Positions 17,748 to 27,239 are shown, numbered from the stretch's first letter. The stretch: 62,691 nucleotides of DNA from Kitasatospora xanthocidica (GCF_014656195.1 NZ_BNBY01000001.1:298667-361357); one strand, 5' to 3'. The notes: a model not told the origin generated them from the sequence alone. Numbers and translations are program-made.

Positions 17748-19172
17748 CTACTTCGCAACCACCTGGAGCTGGTAACCGGTGGTGGCGAGATCCGTGGAGT
17801 TCCCCGTGGTGCCGTTCGGCACCGCCAGCTTCACGGACAGCGGCAGGGTGCCCGGGCCGTCCACGGCGTTGAGGATCAGCCGGTAGTTCACCGTGGCGCT
17901 CTGCCCGGGATCCAGGTCGACCGGCACACCGGCCTCCAGAGGCGCGGAAACTCCGGCGAAGCGCAGAGACATCGACCTCCAGGCTCCGCCCTCCTGGATC
18001 TCCAGGGTTCCCCCCATCGGTCCGTCCGTCGGCGTTCCCGGGTAACTGCCCAGGGAGACCAGCGCCTTGGCCCCGGCGATCTTCGCAGTGCCGGTGTTCT
18101 TGAAGGTGACCGAGAAGGGAACCGCGGTCTCGTTGTTCGGCACCTGCAGGCCGTTCTTGAGACCGGTCACGGAAACGGTGGCGTCGGTCGACGCGGGCGC
18201 CTTGTGACCACTCACGTCCAGACTGTTGAGGATCGACTGCAGGCCGGCCTGGTAGTCGTCCTTGATGCCGTTCGCCACCACGTACACCTGGTCCGGAGCC
18301 AACCCCCACATCTGGGCCGTGAAGGTGTCGCCGGGCTTGCAGGTGACCTTCCACTGGGTCTTGTCCGCTGTCTTCCCGGCCAGGGACGGCCTGGTCCGTA
18401 CGGGCGCGCCGACCGACGAGTAGCCGTCGGCCGGGAAGTACGGCCGGCCCCAGATCGGGCAGTTCGGCTGGTGGCCCCAACCGGACTCCGAGGCCAGGTC
18501 GTTCATCGTGGGCCAGGCGCCGCCCTCCAGCTCGTCCGGGCCGTTGTAGACCGCCACCAGGACGCCGTACGGCTCACACTTGCTCTGTGACCAGCCCTGC
18601 TGCGACTCCGTCGGCGCGCCCGGGCTCAGGACGCAGACCTGGCTCGACGAGGCCGGCACCGCCTTCCAGCCCGCCGGGATCCTGAACTTGACGCCACGGA
18701 AGGTGTACGGGGTCGACGGGGCCGCCGGGGGTGTGGTGTTGGTGGTGGTCGCGACGGAGGAGGGGGTGGAGTCGGCGAGGGGGAGTTCGGGTTCGGGGTC
18801 GGCCGTCGGGCTGCCGGTGCCGGTGTCGGTGGGGGTGGCCGACGGGGTGGGGGTGGCGGTCGGTTCGGCGGTCGGGCTCGGGGAGGTCGTCAGGGTGGCG
18901 GCCGGGGGCGGGACCTGGTCGTGGGCGACCGGTTCGCCGTGGAAGGTGAGCACGCCGAGCGCCATCGCGGCGGCCAGGCCGAGCGGTACGGCGACGGTGT
19001 ACACGGGGCGCAGGCGGCGGATCCGGCTCTTCGGTGGCGCGGCCGGGCGCAGGGAGTGCGCCGTGACCTGGGCGGCGCGCGCGCCCATCGCCTCGCGGAG
19101 CAGCCGTTCCGTGGGGGTTTCGGCCGGCTCGTCGCCGTCGCCGCCGCTTCGGCGGGGGAGCTTGTCGGTCAT
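17748..19172 (-). CDS. single-pass membrane protein coupled to a sigma factor gene
   Basis: A 474-aa protein. Residues ~1-55 are cytoplasmic, 56-80 a membrane helix (PVYTVAVPLGLAAAMALGVLTF), ~95-150 a Thr/Pro/Ser wall-crossing linker, and the rest extracellular with a domain starting YTFRGVKFRIPAGW and a C-terminal beta-rich domain. The start overlaps the stop of the sigma gene (ATGA), so the two are translationally coupled. The position suggests an anti-sigma or surface-sensing role, but the short cytoplasmic part has no recognisable zinc anti-sigma motif. Function unknown. Confidence 0.7.
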   Translation of the reverse strand: MTDKLPRRSGGDGDEPAETPTERLLREAMGARAAQVTAHSLRPAAPPKSRIRRLRPVYTVAVPLGLAAAMALGVLTFHGEPVAHDQVPPPAATLTTSPSPTAEPTATPTPSATPTDTGTGSPTADPEPELPLADSTPSSVATTTNTTPPAAPSTPYTFRGVKFRIPAGWKAVPASSSQVCVLSPGAPTESQQGWSQSKCEPYGVLVAVYNGPDELEGGAWPTMNDLASESGWGHQPNCPIWGRPYFPADGYSSVGAPVRTRPSLAGKTADKTQWKVTCKPGDTFTAQMWGLAPDQVYVVANGIKDDYQAGLQSILNSLDVSGHKAPASTDATVSVTGLKNGLQVPNNETAVPFSVTFKNTGTAKIAGAKALVSLGSYPGTPTDGPMGGTLEIQEGGAWRSMSLRFAGVSAPLEAGVPVDLDPGQSATVNYRLILNAVDGPGTLPLSVKLAVPNGTTGNSTDLATTGYQLQVVAK

Positions 19173-19846
19173 CGAACCTTCTCCAGGTGCTTTTCCAAGG
19201 CGTCCAGGGCGCGACTGGCCGTGGACTTCACGGCACCCCGGGAGAGTCCCAGGGTCTCGGCTATCTGCGCTTCCGACATGTCGGACCAGTAGCGCAGCAC
19301 CAGCACCTCTCGCTGGCGGGGGGTCAGTTCCTGCAGGGCGACCAGCACCCGGCGGTGCTCGTCGTTGAGGACCGCGTGGTCCTCGGCGGACGGGGCGTCG
19401 GCCTCGTGCGGCGGCACGTACTCGCGGGCGGTCCTGCGGCGGCGCAGCATCGAGCGGGCCCCGTTGACGACGGAGGTCCGCAGGTAGCCGAGCGCGTTGT
19501 CGAGGTCGTCCAGTTCCTCGCCGTGGCGCTGGTAGAGCTGGGTGAAGGCGTCCTGGACGACGTCCTCGGCCAGGTCCTGGTGGTCGACCAGCAGGACGGC
19601 CATCCGGACCAGACCGAGCCGGTGGGCGTGGTACAGGTCGGTCAGGGTGGGCCGGTCCTCGGCGGGCTTGCGGCCGCCGCGCAGCAGCCGGAACCCGGAC
19701 CGGCGCTGCTTCGCCTCCTGCTCGGTGACGGCGGCGGCGAGCGGCTCGCCCGCCTCCTGCGCGCCGAACAGGGCGGCGACCACCCCGCGGACGGTGAATC
19801 CGCGCGCGCCTGCCGGCGCGACGGTCGGCCCGATGGCCATGGACAT
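19169..19846 (-). CDS. SigE-family RNA polymerase sigma factor
   Basis: A 225-aa ECF-type sigma factor. After a ~60-residue non-conserved N-terminal extension comes region 2 (LYHAHRLGLVRMAVLLVDHQDLAEDVVQDAFTQLY) and region 4 (LTPRQREVLVLRYWSDMSEAQIAETLGLSRGAVKSTASRAL). The ATG used gives MSMAIGP; a longer frame exists but runs into the divergent gene. It forms an operon with the membrane protein downstream through a 4-nt overlap. Confidence 0.85.
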   Translation of the reverse strand: MSMAIGPTVAPAGARGFTVRGVVAALFGAQEAGEPLAAAVTEQEAKQRRSGFRLLRGGRKPAEDRPTLTDLYHAHRLGLVRMAVLLVDHQDLAEDVVQDAFTQLYQRHGEELDDLDNALGYLRTSVVNGARSMLRRRRTAREYVPPHEADAPSAEDHAVLNDEHRRVLVALQELTPRQREVLVLRYWSDMSEAQIAETLGLSRGAVKSTASRALDALEKHLEKVR

Positions 19847-20083
19847 GTGCGCTTCCGCTTTCCCCCGGGACGGTGACGGCGTTCGCCGGACCGTCAGGTC
19901 CACCTGATCAAGATCGTGATCGGGAGGGATCCTCCCAGCCGCCCTCGGCCCGGTTCCCTCCGCCCCCGTACCAATGGACGTGTGGCGGGGACGGAGGTTG
20001 CAGGTGGGTTCGGGGAAAGTTCCGGGGTGGCCGGGACGGCTACACTCACCGGCATTCCGCCACCCGTGAGCAGGGGGTTTCGC
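19847..20083. promoter_or_regulatory. divergent promoter region of sigma and GlxA-like genes
   Basis: Holds imperfect palindromes (GGGAGG-GATC-CTCCC around 19920-19935 and CGGGGAAAGTTCCGG around 20010). These are plausible operator or promoter elements; no binding protein can be named. Confidence 0.35.
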
Positions 20084-21160
20084 ATGGCCGAGCAGAACGT
20101 CGAGGGCCCGGTCGGCACCGGTACGGCGACCGCGCCGCGGCCGCGACCGGTGGCCGTCGCCATCGGTCGCCGGCCGGAGCCCGTGCACGATGTCGCGGTG
20201 TACGCCTTCGAGGGCATGGCACCGTTCGAACTCGGCGTCGTGGTCGAGGTGTTCGGGCTGGCCCGGCCCGAGCTGGCCGGGCTGCTGGCCACGCCCTGGT
20301 ACGGGCTGAAGGTGTGCGCCGACCGGCCGGGCACGGCGCTGGACGCGGTGGGCGGCTTCAGTCTGACGGCCCGGCACGGACTGGACGAGCTGGCGGCGGC
20401 CGACACCGTGGTGGTCCCCGGGGTGCCGAACGCGTTCGGCGGCGTGGTGTCGCCCGGGCTGGTGCGGGCGCTGCGCACCGCGCACGAGCGCGGCGCCCGG
20501 ATCGTGTCGATCTGCTCGGGCGCCTTCGCGCTGGCCGCGGCCGGGCTGCTGGACGGCCGGGACGCGACCACCCACTGGCGGTACGCCGAGCTGCTCCAGC
20601 GGCGCCACCCGGCGGTCCGGGTCAACCCGGACGTGCTGTACGTGGACAACGGGGACGTGCTCACCAGCGCGGGCAGCGCGGCCGGGATCGACCTCTGCCT
20701 GCACCTGGTCCGCCGGGACCACGGCGCCAAGGTGGCCAACGCCGTGGCCCGCCGGTTCGTGGTGGCGCCGCACCGGGACGGCGGGCAGGCCCAGTTCATC
20801 GAGGCGGCGGTCCGCCCGGTCGAGGAGGAGGACGACGGGATCGCCCGCAGCATGCAGTGGGCGTTGGACCACCTGTCCGTCCCGCTGACCGTCCCGGTGC
20901 TGGCCCGGGCCGCCCGGATGTCGGACCGCTCCTACCTGCGGCACTTCACCGCCCGCAACGGGACCAGCCCGATGCGCTGGGTGATCACCCAGCGCATCGC
21001 CGCCAGCCTGCCGCTGCTGGAGTCGCCGGACGGGACGGTGGAGGAGATCGCCGCGGCGGTCGGCTTCGAGAGTTCCGCGACCTTCCGCCACCACTTCGGC
21101 CGGGTGATGCGCACCTCCCCGACCGCCTACCGGCGCTCCTTCGGGCGCGGGGTGGCGTGA
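20084..21160 (+). CDS. GlxA-like transcriptional regulator (DJ-1/PfpI + AraC)
   Basis: A 358-aa regulator with a DJ-1/PfpI-like amidotransferase domain at ~35-200 (nucleophile elbow SICSGAFALAAAGLL) and a C-terminal AraC-type double HTH at ~250-350, ending with the typical PTAYRRSF. The ATG at 20084 has AGGGGG 6 nt upstream; a GTG 18 nt earlier is possible. These proteins regulate small-molecule catabolism; target unknown. Confidence 0.82.
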   Translation: MAEQNVEGPVGTGTATAPRPRPVAVAIGRRPEPVHDVAVYAFEGMAPFELGVVVEVFGLARPELAGLLATPWYGLKVCADRPGTALDAVGGFSLTARHGLDELAAADTVVVPGVPNAFGGVVSPGLVRALRTAHERGARIVSICSGAFALAAAGLLDGRDATTHWRYAELLQRRHPAVRVNPDVLYVDNGDVLTSAGSAAGIDLCLHLVRRDHGAKVANAVARRFVVAPHRDGGQAQFIEAAVRPVEEEDDGIARSMQWALDHLSVPLTVPVLARAARMSDRSYLRHFTARNGTSPMRWVITQRIAASLPLLESPDGTVEEIAAAVGFESSATFRHHFGRVMRTSPTAYRRSFGRGVA

Positions 21161-21240
21161 CTCGCTACGCCTGCTCCCGCCTGCTCCCGCCTACTCAGGC
21201 CTGCTCAGCCCTGCTCAGCCCTGCTCCCGCCGGTCGGCGT
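21160..21240. repeat. short CCTGCTC-type repeats at a gene end
   Basis: CCTGCTC recurs at roughly 10-bp intervals between the GlxA-like stop and the stop of the next gene. Noncoding. Confidence 0.5.
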
Positions 21241-21988
21241 TGGCGACGATGGCGTCGTGCAGCCACTGCGCCAGGCCGGGGGCGAGGTCTTCGTAGGTAC
21301 CGGTCCAGCGCGGGTCGGAGACGTACAGGCCGGCCAGTCCGCGGTGGATGGTGAAGGTGCAGTCGTAGAAGTTCCGGCAGATGTGCTGCCGGTGCTCCTC
21401 GGCGAGGCCGGTGGCCACCGCGCCGTCGGCGGGCTCGCCGGCGGTGAGCGCCTCGACCAGGCGGGTGTTGAGCTCGGTCATCTCGGTCTGGATCCGCTGC
21501 CAGTCGGCCTTGGAGTAGCCGCCGGTGCGGCGCTGGGACTCGGCCCAGGCCTCGGTGTCGCCCCAGCGCTGCTCGGCCTCCTGCTCCCAGTCCTCCTGGT
21601 AGCCCTCGCCGAAGATCTCGAACTTCTCCTCCGGGGTCAGCTGAATGCCCATTCTCCTTGCCTCCATGGCGTGTTCGACGGCTGTGGCGAGGTCCTGGAG
21701 GTGCCTGATCCGGTCGGTCAGCAGTCGGTGCTGCCGCCGGAGGTGCTCGCTCGGGCTGACCGAGTGGTCGTCCAGGATCGCCGCGATCTCCTCCAGGGGG
21801 AATCCGAGTTCTCGGTAGAAGAGGATCTGCTGCAGCCGGTCGAGGTCGGCGTCCACGTACCGGCGGTAGCCGGACCGGGTACGGCCGGCGGGGGACAGCA
21901 GGCCGATCTCGTCGTAGTGGTGCAGGGTGCGGACGGTCACCTTGGCGATCTTCGCCACGGCGCCGACCGAGTAGCCCTCACTGGTCAT
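21215..21988 (-). CDS. MerR-family regulator with TipA-type ligand domain
   Basis: A 257-aa protein. Residues 1-75 form a MerR HTH (SVGAVAKIAKVTVRTLHHYDEIGLLSP, SGYRRY), a coiled coil follows, and residues ~120-255 match the TipAS antibiotic-recognition fold (GYQEDWEQEAEQRWG, CRNFYDCTFTIHRGLAGLYVSDPRW). TipAL relatives autoactivate on binding thiopeptides; this may serve as a multidrug sensor. GGGAGGAA precedes the ATG at 21988. Confidence 0.85.
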   Translation of the reverse strand: MTSEGYSVGAVAKIAKVTVRTLHHYDEIGLLSPAGRTRSGYRRYVDADLDRLQQILFYRELGFPLEEIAAILDDHSVSPSEHLRRQHRLLTDRIRHLQDLATAVEHAMEARRMGIQLTPEEKFEIFGEGYQEDWEQEAEQRWGDTEAWAESQRRTGGYSKADWQRIQTEMTELNTRLVEALTAGEPADGAVATGLAEEHRQHICRNFYDCTFTIHRGLAGLYVSDPRWTGTYEDLAPGLAQWLHDAIVANADRREQG

Positions 21989-22103
21989 CGGGGTTCCTCC
22001 CTGGTGCTGACCACCACCCTCGGCTCTCACGTCGCGTGAGGGTCAAGCCGTCGTGCCGGACGGCGGCCGGAACGGTGCAGCCGCCCCTCGGGCGGCCCAC
22101 CGC

Positions 22104-23372
22104 TCAGGCGTCGGCGCCGACCAGCACCCGCTCGCGCCGCCGGGCCGCCCGGCGCCCGCCCTCGCCCGGCCCGCCGGAGCGCGGCCGCCGGGGCTGCTGG
22201 GTGGGCCAGAAGAGCACGTACGCGGCGGAGACCACCACGAAGGCGAGCCGGACGAAGCCGCGGGCCGAGTCGGACGGGAGGAGCAGCGTGCCGCCGTACA
22301 GCGCGGCCAGCGCGATCCAGCTCCACCACGGTACGAGCCGCTTCTGCCCGACCGCGTCCCAGAGCAGGGTGCCGAGCAGGATCGAGGCCGTGTAGTACGT
22401 GTAGACGCTCGGGTCGAGCAGGATCCGGGCGTCCGCGCCGAGCAGCACCACGGCCGGCCAGCGGCCGCGCCAGACGGCGATGCTGCCGAGGCCGAGGCCG
22501 AGCGCGAACTGGGTCGGACGGTCCCACCAGGGGGTCGCCGGGTCGGTCACCCCGAACCAGCGCAGCGCGGAGGCCGGCTGGTTGGGGATGGTGAACTTGG
22601 CGGCCGCCATGGTGTCCAGGTTGCCCAGGTAGAACGGCAGCCAGGCGACCGCCACCAGGACGGCGAACCAGAGCGCGGTGCGCAGCCAGTCGCGTCGGGG
22701 CAGTGCCAGGACCAGCGGGGCGAAGGCGATCGCCCAGGGCTTGGAGTCCACCGCCAGGGCCAGGAACACCGCGACCTGGGTGGGCTTGCCGCGGGCCAGG
22801 GCGTGCGCGGCGAGGGTGGTGAAGAACAGCGCGAGGACGTCGTCCAGGTGCGCGAAGCGGACCGACACCTCGACCCACATCGGGATGAAGGCCAGTCCGG
22901 CGATCAGCAGGCGCTGCTGGAGCCGGCGGTGGTTGGTGCCGGTGCCCAGGTAGTAGAGGGCCGCGGTGCGGCCGACCACGACCAGCATCACCAGGCCGAG
23001 CGCGGCGCTCGCCGCCTCGGCGACCAGCTGGCCGGTGTGCGGCGAGAACGGGGCGGTGAGTCTGGCCGCGGCCAGGCTGACCGGGCCGATCTGCAGCTCC
23101 GGGTGGTGGGCGTAGAGCGACAGGCCACCGTCGGACTGACCGCTGAAGAGCAGCTGCTCGCCCTGGCGCAGGTAATGCCAGGAGAAGCCGCCGCTCGGCT
23201 CGACCAGGAAGAACCAGAGCACCGTCCACGCGGCCAGCAGGACGTGGTGCCTGCGGAACGGCAGTCCCGCGATGCGCCCGGTCGCCGCCTCGTAATCGGT
23301 GGTGGTCCGTGCCGTGCGTACTTCCCGCACCTGTCCTCTCCCCGCCGGTTCCGCCCCCCTCCGGCCGGACAT
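22104..23372 (-). CDS. polytopic membrane protein, glycosyltransferase-87/DUF2029-like
   Basis: A 422-aa membrane protein with about 9-10 TM helices and an acidic periplasmic-side motif (FAHLDDVLALFF). The layout resembles GT-C type mannosyltransferases that use polyprenyl-linked sugars, but I see no decisive catalytic signature. The C-terminus is a basic Arg/Gly-rich tail. The start is uncertain: ATG 23372 without a clear RBS, or a GTG about 14 codons later. Confidence 0.6.
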   Translation of the reverse strand: MSGRRGAEPAGRGQVREVRTARTTTDYEAATGRIAGLPFRRHHVLLAAWTVLWFFLVEPSGGFSWHYLRQGEQLLFSGQSDGGLSLYAHHPELQIGPVSLAAARLTAPFSPHTGQLVAEAASAALGLVMLVVVGRTAALYYLGTGTNHRRLQQRLLIAGLAFIPMWVEVSVRFAHLDDVLALFFTTLAAHALARGKPTQVAVFLALAVDSKPWAIAFAPLVLALPRRDWLRTALWFAVLVAVAWLPFYLGNLDTMAAAKFTIPNQPASALRWFGVTDPATPWWDRPTQFALGLGLGSIAVWRGRWPAVVLLGADARILLDPSVYTYYTASILLGTLLWDAVGQKRLVPWWSWIALAALYGGTLLLPSDSARGFVRLAFVVVSAAYVLFWPTQQPRRPRSGGPGEGGRRAARRRERVLVGADA

Positions 23373-23468
23373 CCTATGTGACGGAGGAGTACCGCCCGTG
23401 CCGCCCGCGTGGCCGTCCGGTGGACGGTGCGGGCGGCCCGGGGGTACCCGGGAACCGCTTCCCCCAGG

Positions 23469-24611
23469 TCAGCTGTGCTGGCCGGACTTGCGGCGGCGCA
23501 GCACCACGAGGGTGCCGACACCGGCCACCAGGACGGCGCCGCCGACGGCCGCGATCGCGGTGGTGTCGTCACCGCCACCGGTCTGGGCCAGGGACTTGTC
23601 CGCGTTGTCGGCGGCGGTCTTGGCCTTGCTGACGCCGCCCGGGGTGATCTTCGGCGGGGTCACGGTCGGGGGCTGCACCGGGAAGTCGATCGGCTGCGGG
23701 GCGTCGCTGCTGCTGTCGCCGGCGGGCGGCGTGGACGGCGAGGCCGGGCCGGTGGTCGGCGCGGCCGTCGTCGGCGCGGTCGACGGGGTCGTCGGCTGGG
23801 TGGTCGGCGTCGTCGGCGCGGTCGACGGCGTGGTCGGCGCGGTGGTCGGCGTCGTCGGCTGGGTGGTGGGCGTCGTCGGCGCGGTCGTCGGCGAGCTGCT
23901 CCCGGTCGGGCTCGGCTTGCCGGTCTTGGTCGGGGTGGGGGTCGGAGTGGGCTTGCCGCCGCCCGCCTTGATGGTGAAGCCCGCGCCCTTGATGCCGTCA
24001 CAGCTGAAGTGGCCGTGGTCGTCCTGGTCGTTGGCGTCGGCGGAGTAGACCACCGGGACGACACCGGCCTTGCCCAGCGGGGCGTCCTTGGTGAAGGAGG
24101 CGCGGATCTTGATGTCGACGCGCTTGCCCTGGGCGATGAAGAGCAGCGCGCCGTCACCGGCGTTGCCGTCGGTCACGTCGCCGAGGAACAGCAGCACGGC
24201 GCTGTCGTCGCCGTCGCCGCCACCGGGGGCGACCACGGCGGTCTTCCAAGTGCCGCCGCCGGGCAGGCCGGCCGGCAGCTGGAACTCGACCTTGAGGTCC
24301 TTCGACTGCAGCGAGCCGGCCTTGTTCTTGAACTTCAGCAGCGGGTAGGCGACGAAGTCGGTCTTCGTCGAGTTGTCGATCCGGTAGGTGAACTCGCGGG
24401 CGTCACCACCGGCGAAGAAGGTGCCGGGAACCCCGTGCACCGAGAGGTCGATGGCCTGGTGGCCCGCCTTCTCGGCCGGCGCGGCGGCGGACGGGGATCC
24501 GGTGGTGCCGACGGCCACGGCGCCCTGGGCGCCGGCCAGCACGAGCGAGGACGCGAGCGCGGCGGCACCGGCGAGGGCGAGAGTGCGACGTATGGACAAG
24601 GGAGACCTCAC
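23469..24611 (-). CDS. LAQTG-anchored cell-wall protein
   Basis: A ~380-aa sortase substrate. It has a signal peptide (RRTLALAGAAALASSLVLAGAQGAVA), an extracellular domain to ~residue 220, a long Thr/Pro/Ala linker at ~225-310, then the sorting signal LAQTGGG, a hydrophobic helix and RRRKSGQHS. LAxTG signals are used by class E sortases. Start candidates are GTG 24611 or TTG 24599, the latter with a GAGG about 6 nt upstream. No sortase gene is nearby. The linker is internally repetitive (TTPTTAP/TTQPTT). Confidence 0.8.
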   Translation of the reverse strand: MRSPLSIRRTLALAGAAALASSLVLAGAQGAVAVGTTGSPSAAAPAEKAGHQAIDLSVHGVPGTFFAGGDAREFTYRIDNSTKTDFVAYPLLKFKNKAGSLQSKDLKVEFQLPAGLPGGGTWKTAVVAPGGGDGDDSAVLLFLGDVTDGNAGDGALLFIAQGKRVDIKIRASFTKDAPLGKAGVVPVVYSADANDQDDHGHFSCDGIKGAGFTIKAGGGKPTPTPTPTKTGKPSPTGSSSPTTAPTTPTTQPTTPTTAPTTPSTAPTTPTTQPTTPSTAPTTAAPTTGPASPSTPPAGDSSSDAPQPIDFPVQPPTVTPPKITPGGVSKAKTAADNADKSLAQTGGGDDTTAIAAVGGAVLVAGVGTLVVLRRRKSGQHS

Positions 24612-24899
24612 GGACGTTTCCGGGCGAGGCCCGGGCGCGGGAGGGTGGCCGCGGACGCCCCGCCCCCCGCGAAGCTGAAAGTGCGACGGAGAGTACCGAA
24701 CGATCCGGCCGCTCCGGAAGGCGGGTGGCGCACTGTGCCCAAGACTTGGCGAAGGGCCGTCCGGTTCGTCCAACTCCGTCCATCGGTAAGGCTTTTGCGC
24801 TTTGCCAAATGATGACCACAGAGTGACGGGTACACGTCCGGACGACCGTACCGCACGCGCCGCTGGCGGCGGTGCCCGGGCACCGCCGCCGGCGGGGGC

Positions 24900-25478
24900 T
24901 CAGCCGGCGAAGAAGGACTTGGCCGCGACCAGCGCCCGCTCGTCGCGCAGCACGTCCCCCGGGCGGGTGCCGTTGCCGAGCAGCGCGCCGCCCCAGCGCA
25001 TCCCCATGTACTCGGCGGTCAGCCGGAGCGTGCCGATCAGCGGCTCGGCCGTGGACTCGGCGCCGCTCAGGGCGGTGACGCTCCACAGCGTGGCGCCGCC
25101 CATCCGGGCCCGGAAGTCCAGCCCGGGCACCCGCAGCCAGGCCGACCAGTGGTCGAGGTAGAGCTTGGCACTGGTCGGCAGGGTGTACCAGTACAGCGGC
25201 GCGACGAAGACCAGGTCGGTGGCGGCCAGGGTGGCGTCCAGCAGGGTCCGCTCGTGGCCGACCGGCTCGGGGGTGCGGCCGTCGCCGACGTGCCGCCGGT
25301 CCCGGTGCGGCGGCAGCGGGTGCTCTTCGAGCCGCAGCCAGCGCTGCTCGGCCCCATCCGGCAGGCTCGCCTCGGCGGCCAGCCGCGCCAGCCGGGCGGA
25401 GTTGCCGCCGGTGCGCGCGCTGGCGTCGAGGAACAGGAAACGGCGCGGCGCCTCGGCGCCGGACGGCTGGTCGGTCAT
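24900..25478 (-). CDS. flavodoxin-fold NAD(P)H-dependent FMN reductase-like protein
   Basis: A 192-aa protein with a flavodoxin-like fold: FLFLDASARTGGNSARLA near residue 15 (phosphate-binding loop) and APLYWYTLPTSAKLYLDHW near 95, which matches the flavin-contact YWYxxPxxxKxxxDH motif of this reductase family. Likely a cytoplasmic quinone or flavin reductase. Confidence 0.8.
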   Translation of the reverse strand: MTDQPSGAEAPRRFLFLDASARTGGNSARLARLAAEASLPDGAEQRWLRLEEHPLPPHRDRRHVGDGRTPEPVGHERTLLDATLAATDLVFVAPLYWYTLPTSAKLYLDHWSAWLRVPGLDFRARMGGATLWSVTALSGAESTAEPLIGTLRLTAEYMGMRWGGALLGNGTRPGDVLRDERALVAAKSFFAG

Positions 25479-25539
25479 CGGAAACTCCCCCGGGTCACGT
25501 GGTGCGGACGGAGGTACGAGCCTCCGCGGCGCACCGGTT

Positions 25540-25632
25540 ATTCCGGGGGCGTCGGTTCCGGGCCCGTCAGCTCCGCGCCCGGGCCCGCAGCCGCAGGCCG
25601 GTCGGTTCCGGGCCCGCAGCCGCAGGCCGGCC
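25540..25632. repeat. imperfect direct repeat in spacer
   Basis: GGTTCCGGGCCCG and GGGCCCGCAGCCGCAGGCC each occur twice in the 160-bp spacer between the FMN reductase and the dehydrogenase genes. Confidence 0.6.
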
Positions 25633-25637
25633 GCCGG

Positions 25638-26522
25638 TCAGTCCGGCAGTCCGGCCCGGCGGCGGGCGACGGCGGCGACCGCCGCCCAGTCCTTGTCCCC
25701 GTCGCCGTGCGCCAGCGCGTCCAGGAAGGCGTCCCGCAGGATGCTGCCGAACGGCAGCGGCACGTGGCGGGCCGCCCCCGCGTCCAGGGCGAGGCCGACG
25801 TCCTTGAGCCCGAGCGGCAGCCGGAAGCCGGCCGGCTCGTAGCGGCGCTCGGCCACCATCGCGCCGTAGCCCGAGTAGACCGGCCCGGGGAAGAGCGTGC
25901 CGGTGAGCATCTCGATCAGGTCGGTCGGCCGGACCCCGTTGGCCTCGGCCAGGCTGCACGCCTCGGCCATCGACTCGATCGCGCAGGCCAGCAGGAAGTT
26001 GGTGCTGATCTTGGCGGTGTTGGCCTGCCGGGGGCTCTCGCCGAAGTGCCAGGTGCGCTGCCCCATGGCGGCGAACAGCGGCTCCGCCCTGGCCAGCAGG
26101 TCGGCGCCGCCCGCGGCCAGGATGTTCAGCCGGCCCTCCGCCGCGACCGGCGGCCGGCCGAGGACGGGCGCGGCGACGTAGCCGATGCCGTGCTCGGCGT
26201 GCAGCGCCTCGGCCCGCTCGGCGATCGCGAGCGAGACGGTGGCCATGTTGACGTGCAGGCTCGCCGCCGCGCCGGTCAGCAGGGCGGGGTCGAGCAGCAG
26301 CCGCTCGACCGCGTCGTCGTTGGCGAGCATCGAGACCACCGTGTCGGCGGCGAACACCTCGGCGAGCGAGCCGGCCGCCTCCGCGCCCTCGGCCACCAGC
26401 GCGGCCACCGGCTCGGGCGAGCGGTTCCAGACCCGTACGGCGTGACCGGCCCGCAGCAGGCTGCCGGCCATGCCCCGTCCCATCGCGCCCAGTCCCACGA
26501 AGCCGACCGTCGTCCCGGTCAT
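25638..26522 (-). CDS. NAD(P)-dependent beta-hydroxyacid dehydrogenase family oxidoreductase
   Basis: A 294-aa 3-hydroxyisobutyrate/6-phosphogluconate dehydrogenase-type enzyme. The N-terminal Rossmann motif is VGFVGLGAMGRGMAGSLLRAGH. The substrate loop normally DAPVSGG reads AAPVLGRP here, and the catalytic Lys lies in NTAKISTNFLLA near residue 170. The changed loop suggests a non-standard substrate, as in imine reductase-like or glyoxylate reductase-like relatives. GGGAG precedes the ATG at 26522. Confidence 0.82.
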   Translation of the reverse strand: MTGTTVGFVGLGAMGRGMAGSLLRAGHAVRVWNRSPEPVAALVAEGAEAAGSLAEVFAADTVVSMLANDDAVERLLLDPALLTGAAASLHVNMATVSLAIAERAEALHAEHGIGYVAAPVLGRPPVAAEGRLNILAAGGADLLARAEPLFAAMGQRTWHFGESPRQANTAKISTNFLLACAIESMAEACSLAEANGVRPTDLIEMLTGTLFPGPVYSGYGAMVAERRYEPAGFRLPLGLKDVGLALDAGAARHVPLPFGSILRDAFLDALAHGDGDKDWAAVAAVARRRAGLPD

Positions 26523-26585
26523 CCGCCCACTCCCGTCGCCGTCGTCGATCACTGCGGCCGACTGTACGTCAGGAGGCGAACCGCC

Positions 26586-26622
26586 CGGGGCCCGTGGGCA
26601 GCTCGGGGCCCGTGGGCAGCTC
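26586..26622. repeat. 18-bp direct repeat, two copies
   Basis: GGGGCCCGTGGGCAGCTC occurs twice in tandem in the spacer just beyond the end of the YunG-like gene. Confidence 0.7.
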
Positions 26623-26626
26623 GGGC

Positions 26627-27052
26627 TCAGGCGCAGGCGCGGGCGGGCATCCGGCCACGGTTGGCGGCGGCGCCGCGCTCCAGCTCGGCGACCACCCGGC
26701 CGCGCAGCAGCTCGTACTGCGCCTGCAGCCGGCCCGGACGGGCCGGGCGGGCGACCGGGCGGCCGGGGCCGACCAGTTCGTCCGGCCCGAACTGCTCGCG
26801 GGTGAGGTCGATCTCGAAGCCGGTGGCGAAGCGGTTCCACCAGTGCAGGTCCGTACGGACCCCGTCGACGTACACCTCGCCCATCATCAACTCGCCGCCG
26901 AGCAGGTCGTGCACCACCATCGCCGTCACCCCGCACTGGCCGCGGGCGGGATTGTCGGGACGCCAATGGGCCAGATCCTCGGGCGCACAGGTGTCGACAC
27001 CCCAGGAGGAGCGGATCGCACGTTCGATGTCGTTGAGGGTCCACGCCGTCAT
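26627..27052 (-). CDS. YunG-like protein, function unknown
   Basis: A 141-aa protein similar in pattern to Bacillus YunG: WRPDNPARGQCGVTAMVVHDLLGGELMMGEV near residues 30-60, then HWWNRFATGFEIDLTREQFG. The QCG and WNR/IDLT motifs suggest a papain-like fold. The ATG at 27052 is my choice; a GTG 8 codons earlier is also open. Ala/Arg-rich C-terminus. Confidence 0.65.
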   Translation of the reverse strand: MTAWTLNDIERAIRSSWGVDTCAPEDLAHWRPDNPARGQCGVTAMVVHDLLGGELMMGEVYVDGVRTDLHWWNRFATGFEIDLTREQFGPDELVGPGRPVARPARPGRLQAQYELLRGRVVAELERGAAANRGRMPARACA

Positions 27053-27239
27053 ACCGGAGAGCCTGCCACGCGGCACTGACAGCGGCAGCGGCTTTTCGAA
27101 GGGTCACCCCGTGTTCTGCGGTGACCCTCCCGGCGTTCACCCGATCGAGTCAAACGCACCCGGCCGGTCGAACGGCCCCGGCCGGCCGGGGGCACCCGTC
27201 ACCCCGCCGACGGGACGGCGGGGCGGCGAGGCAGGGGCG

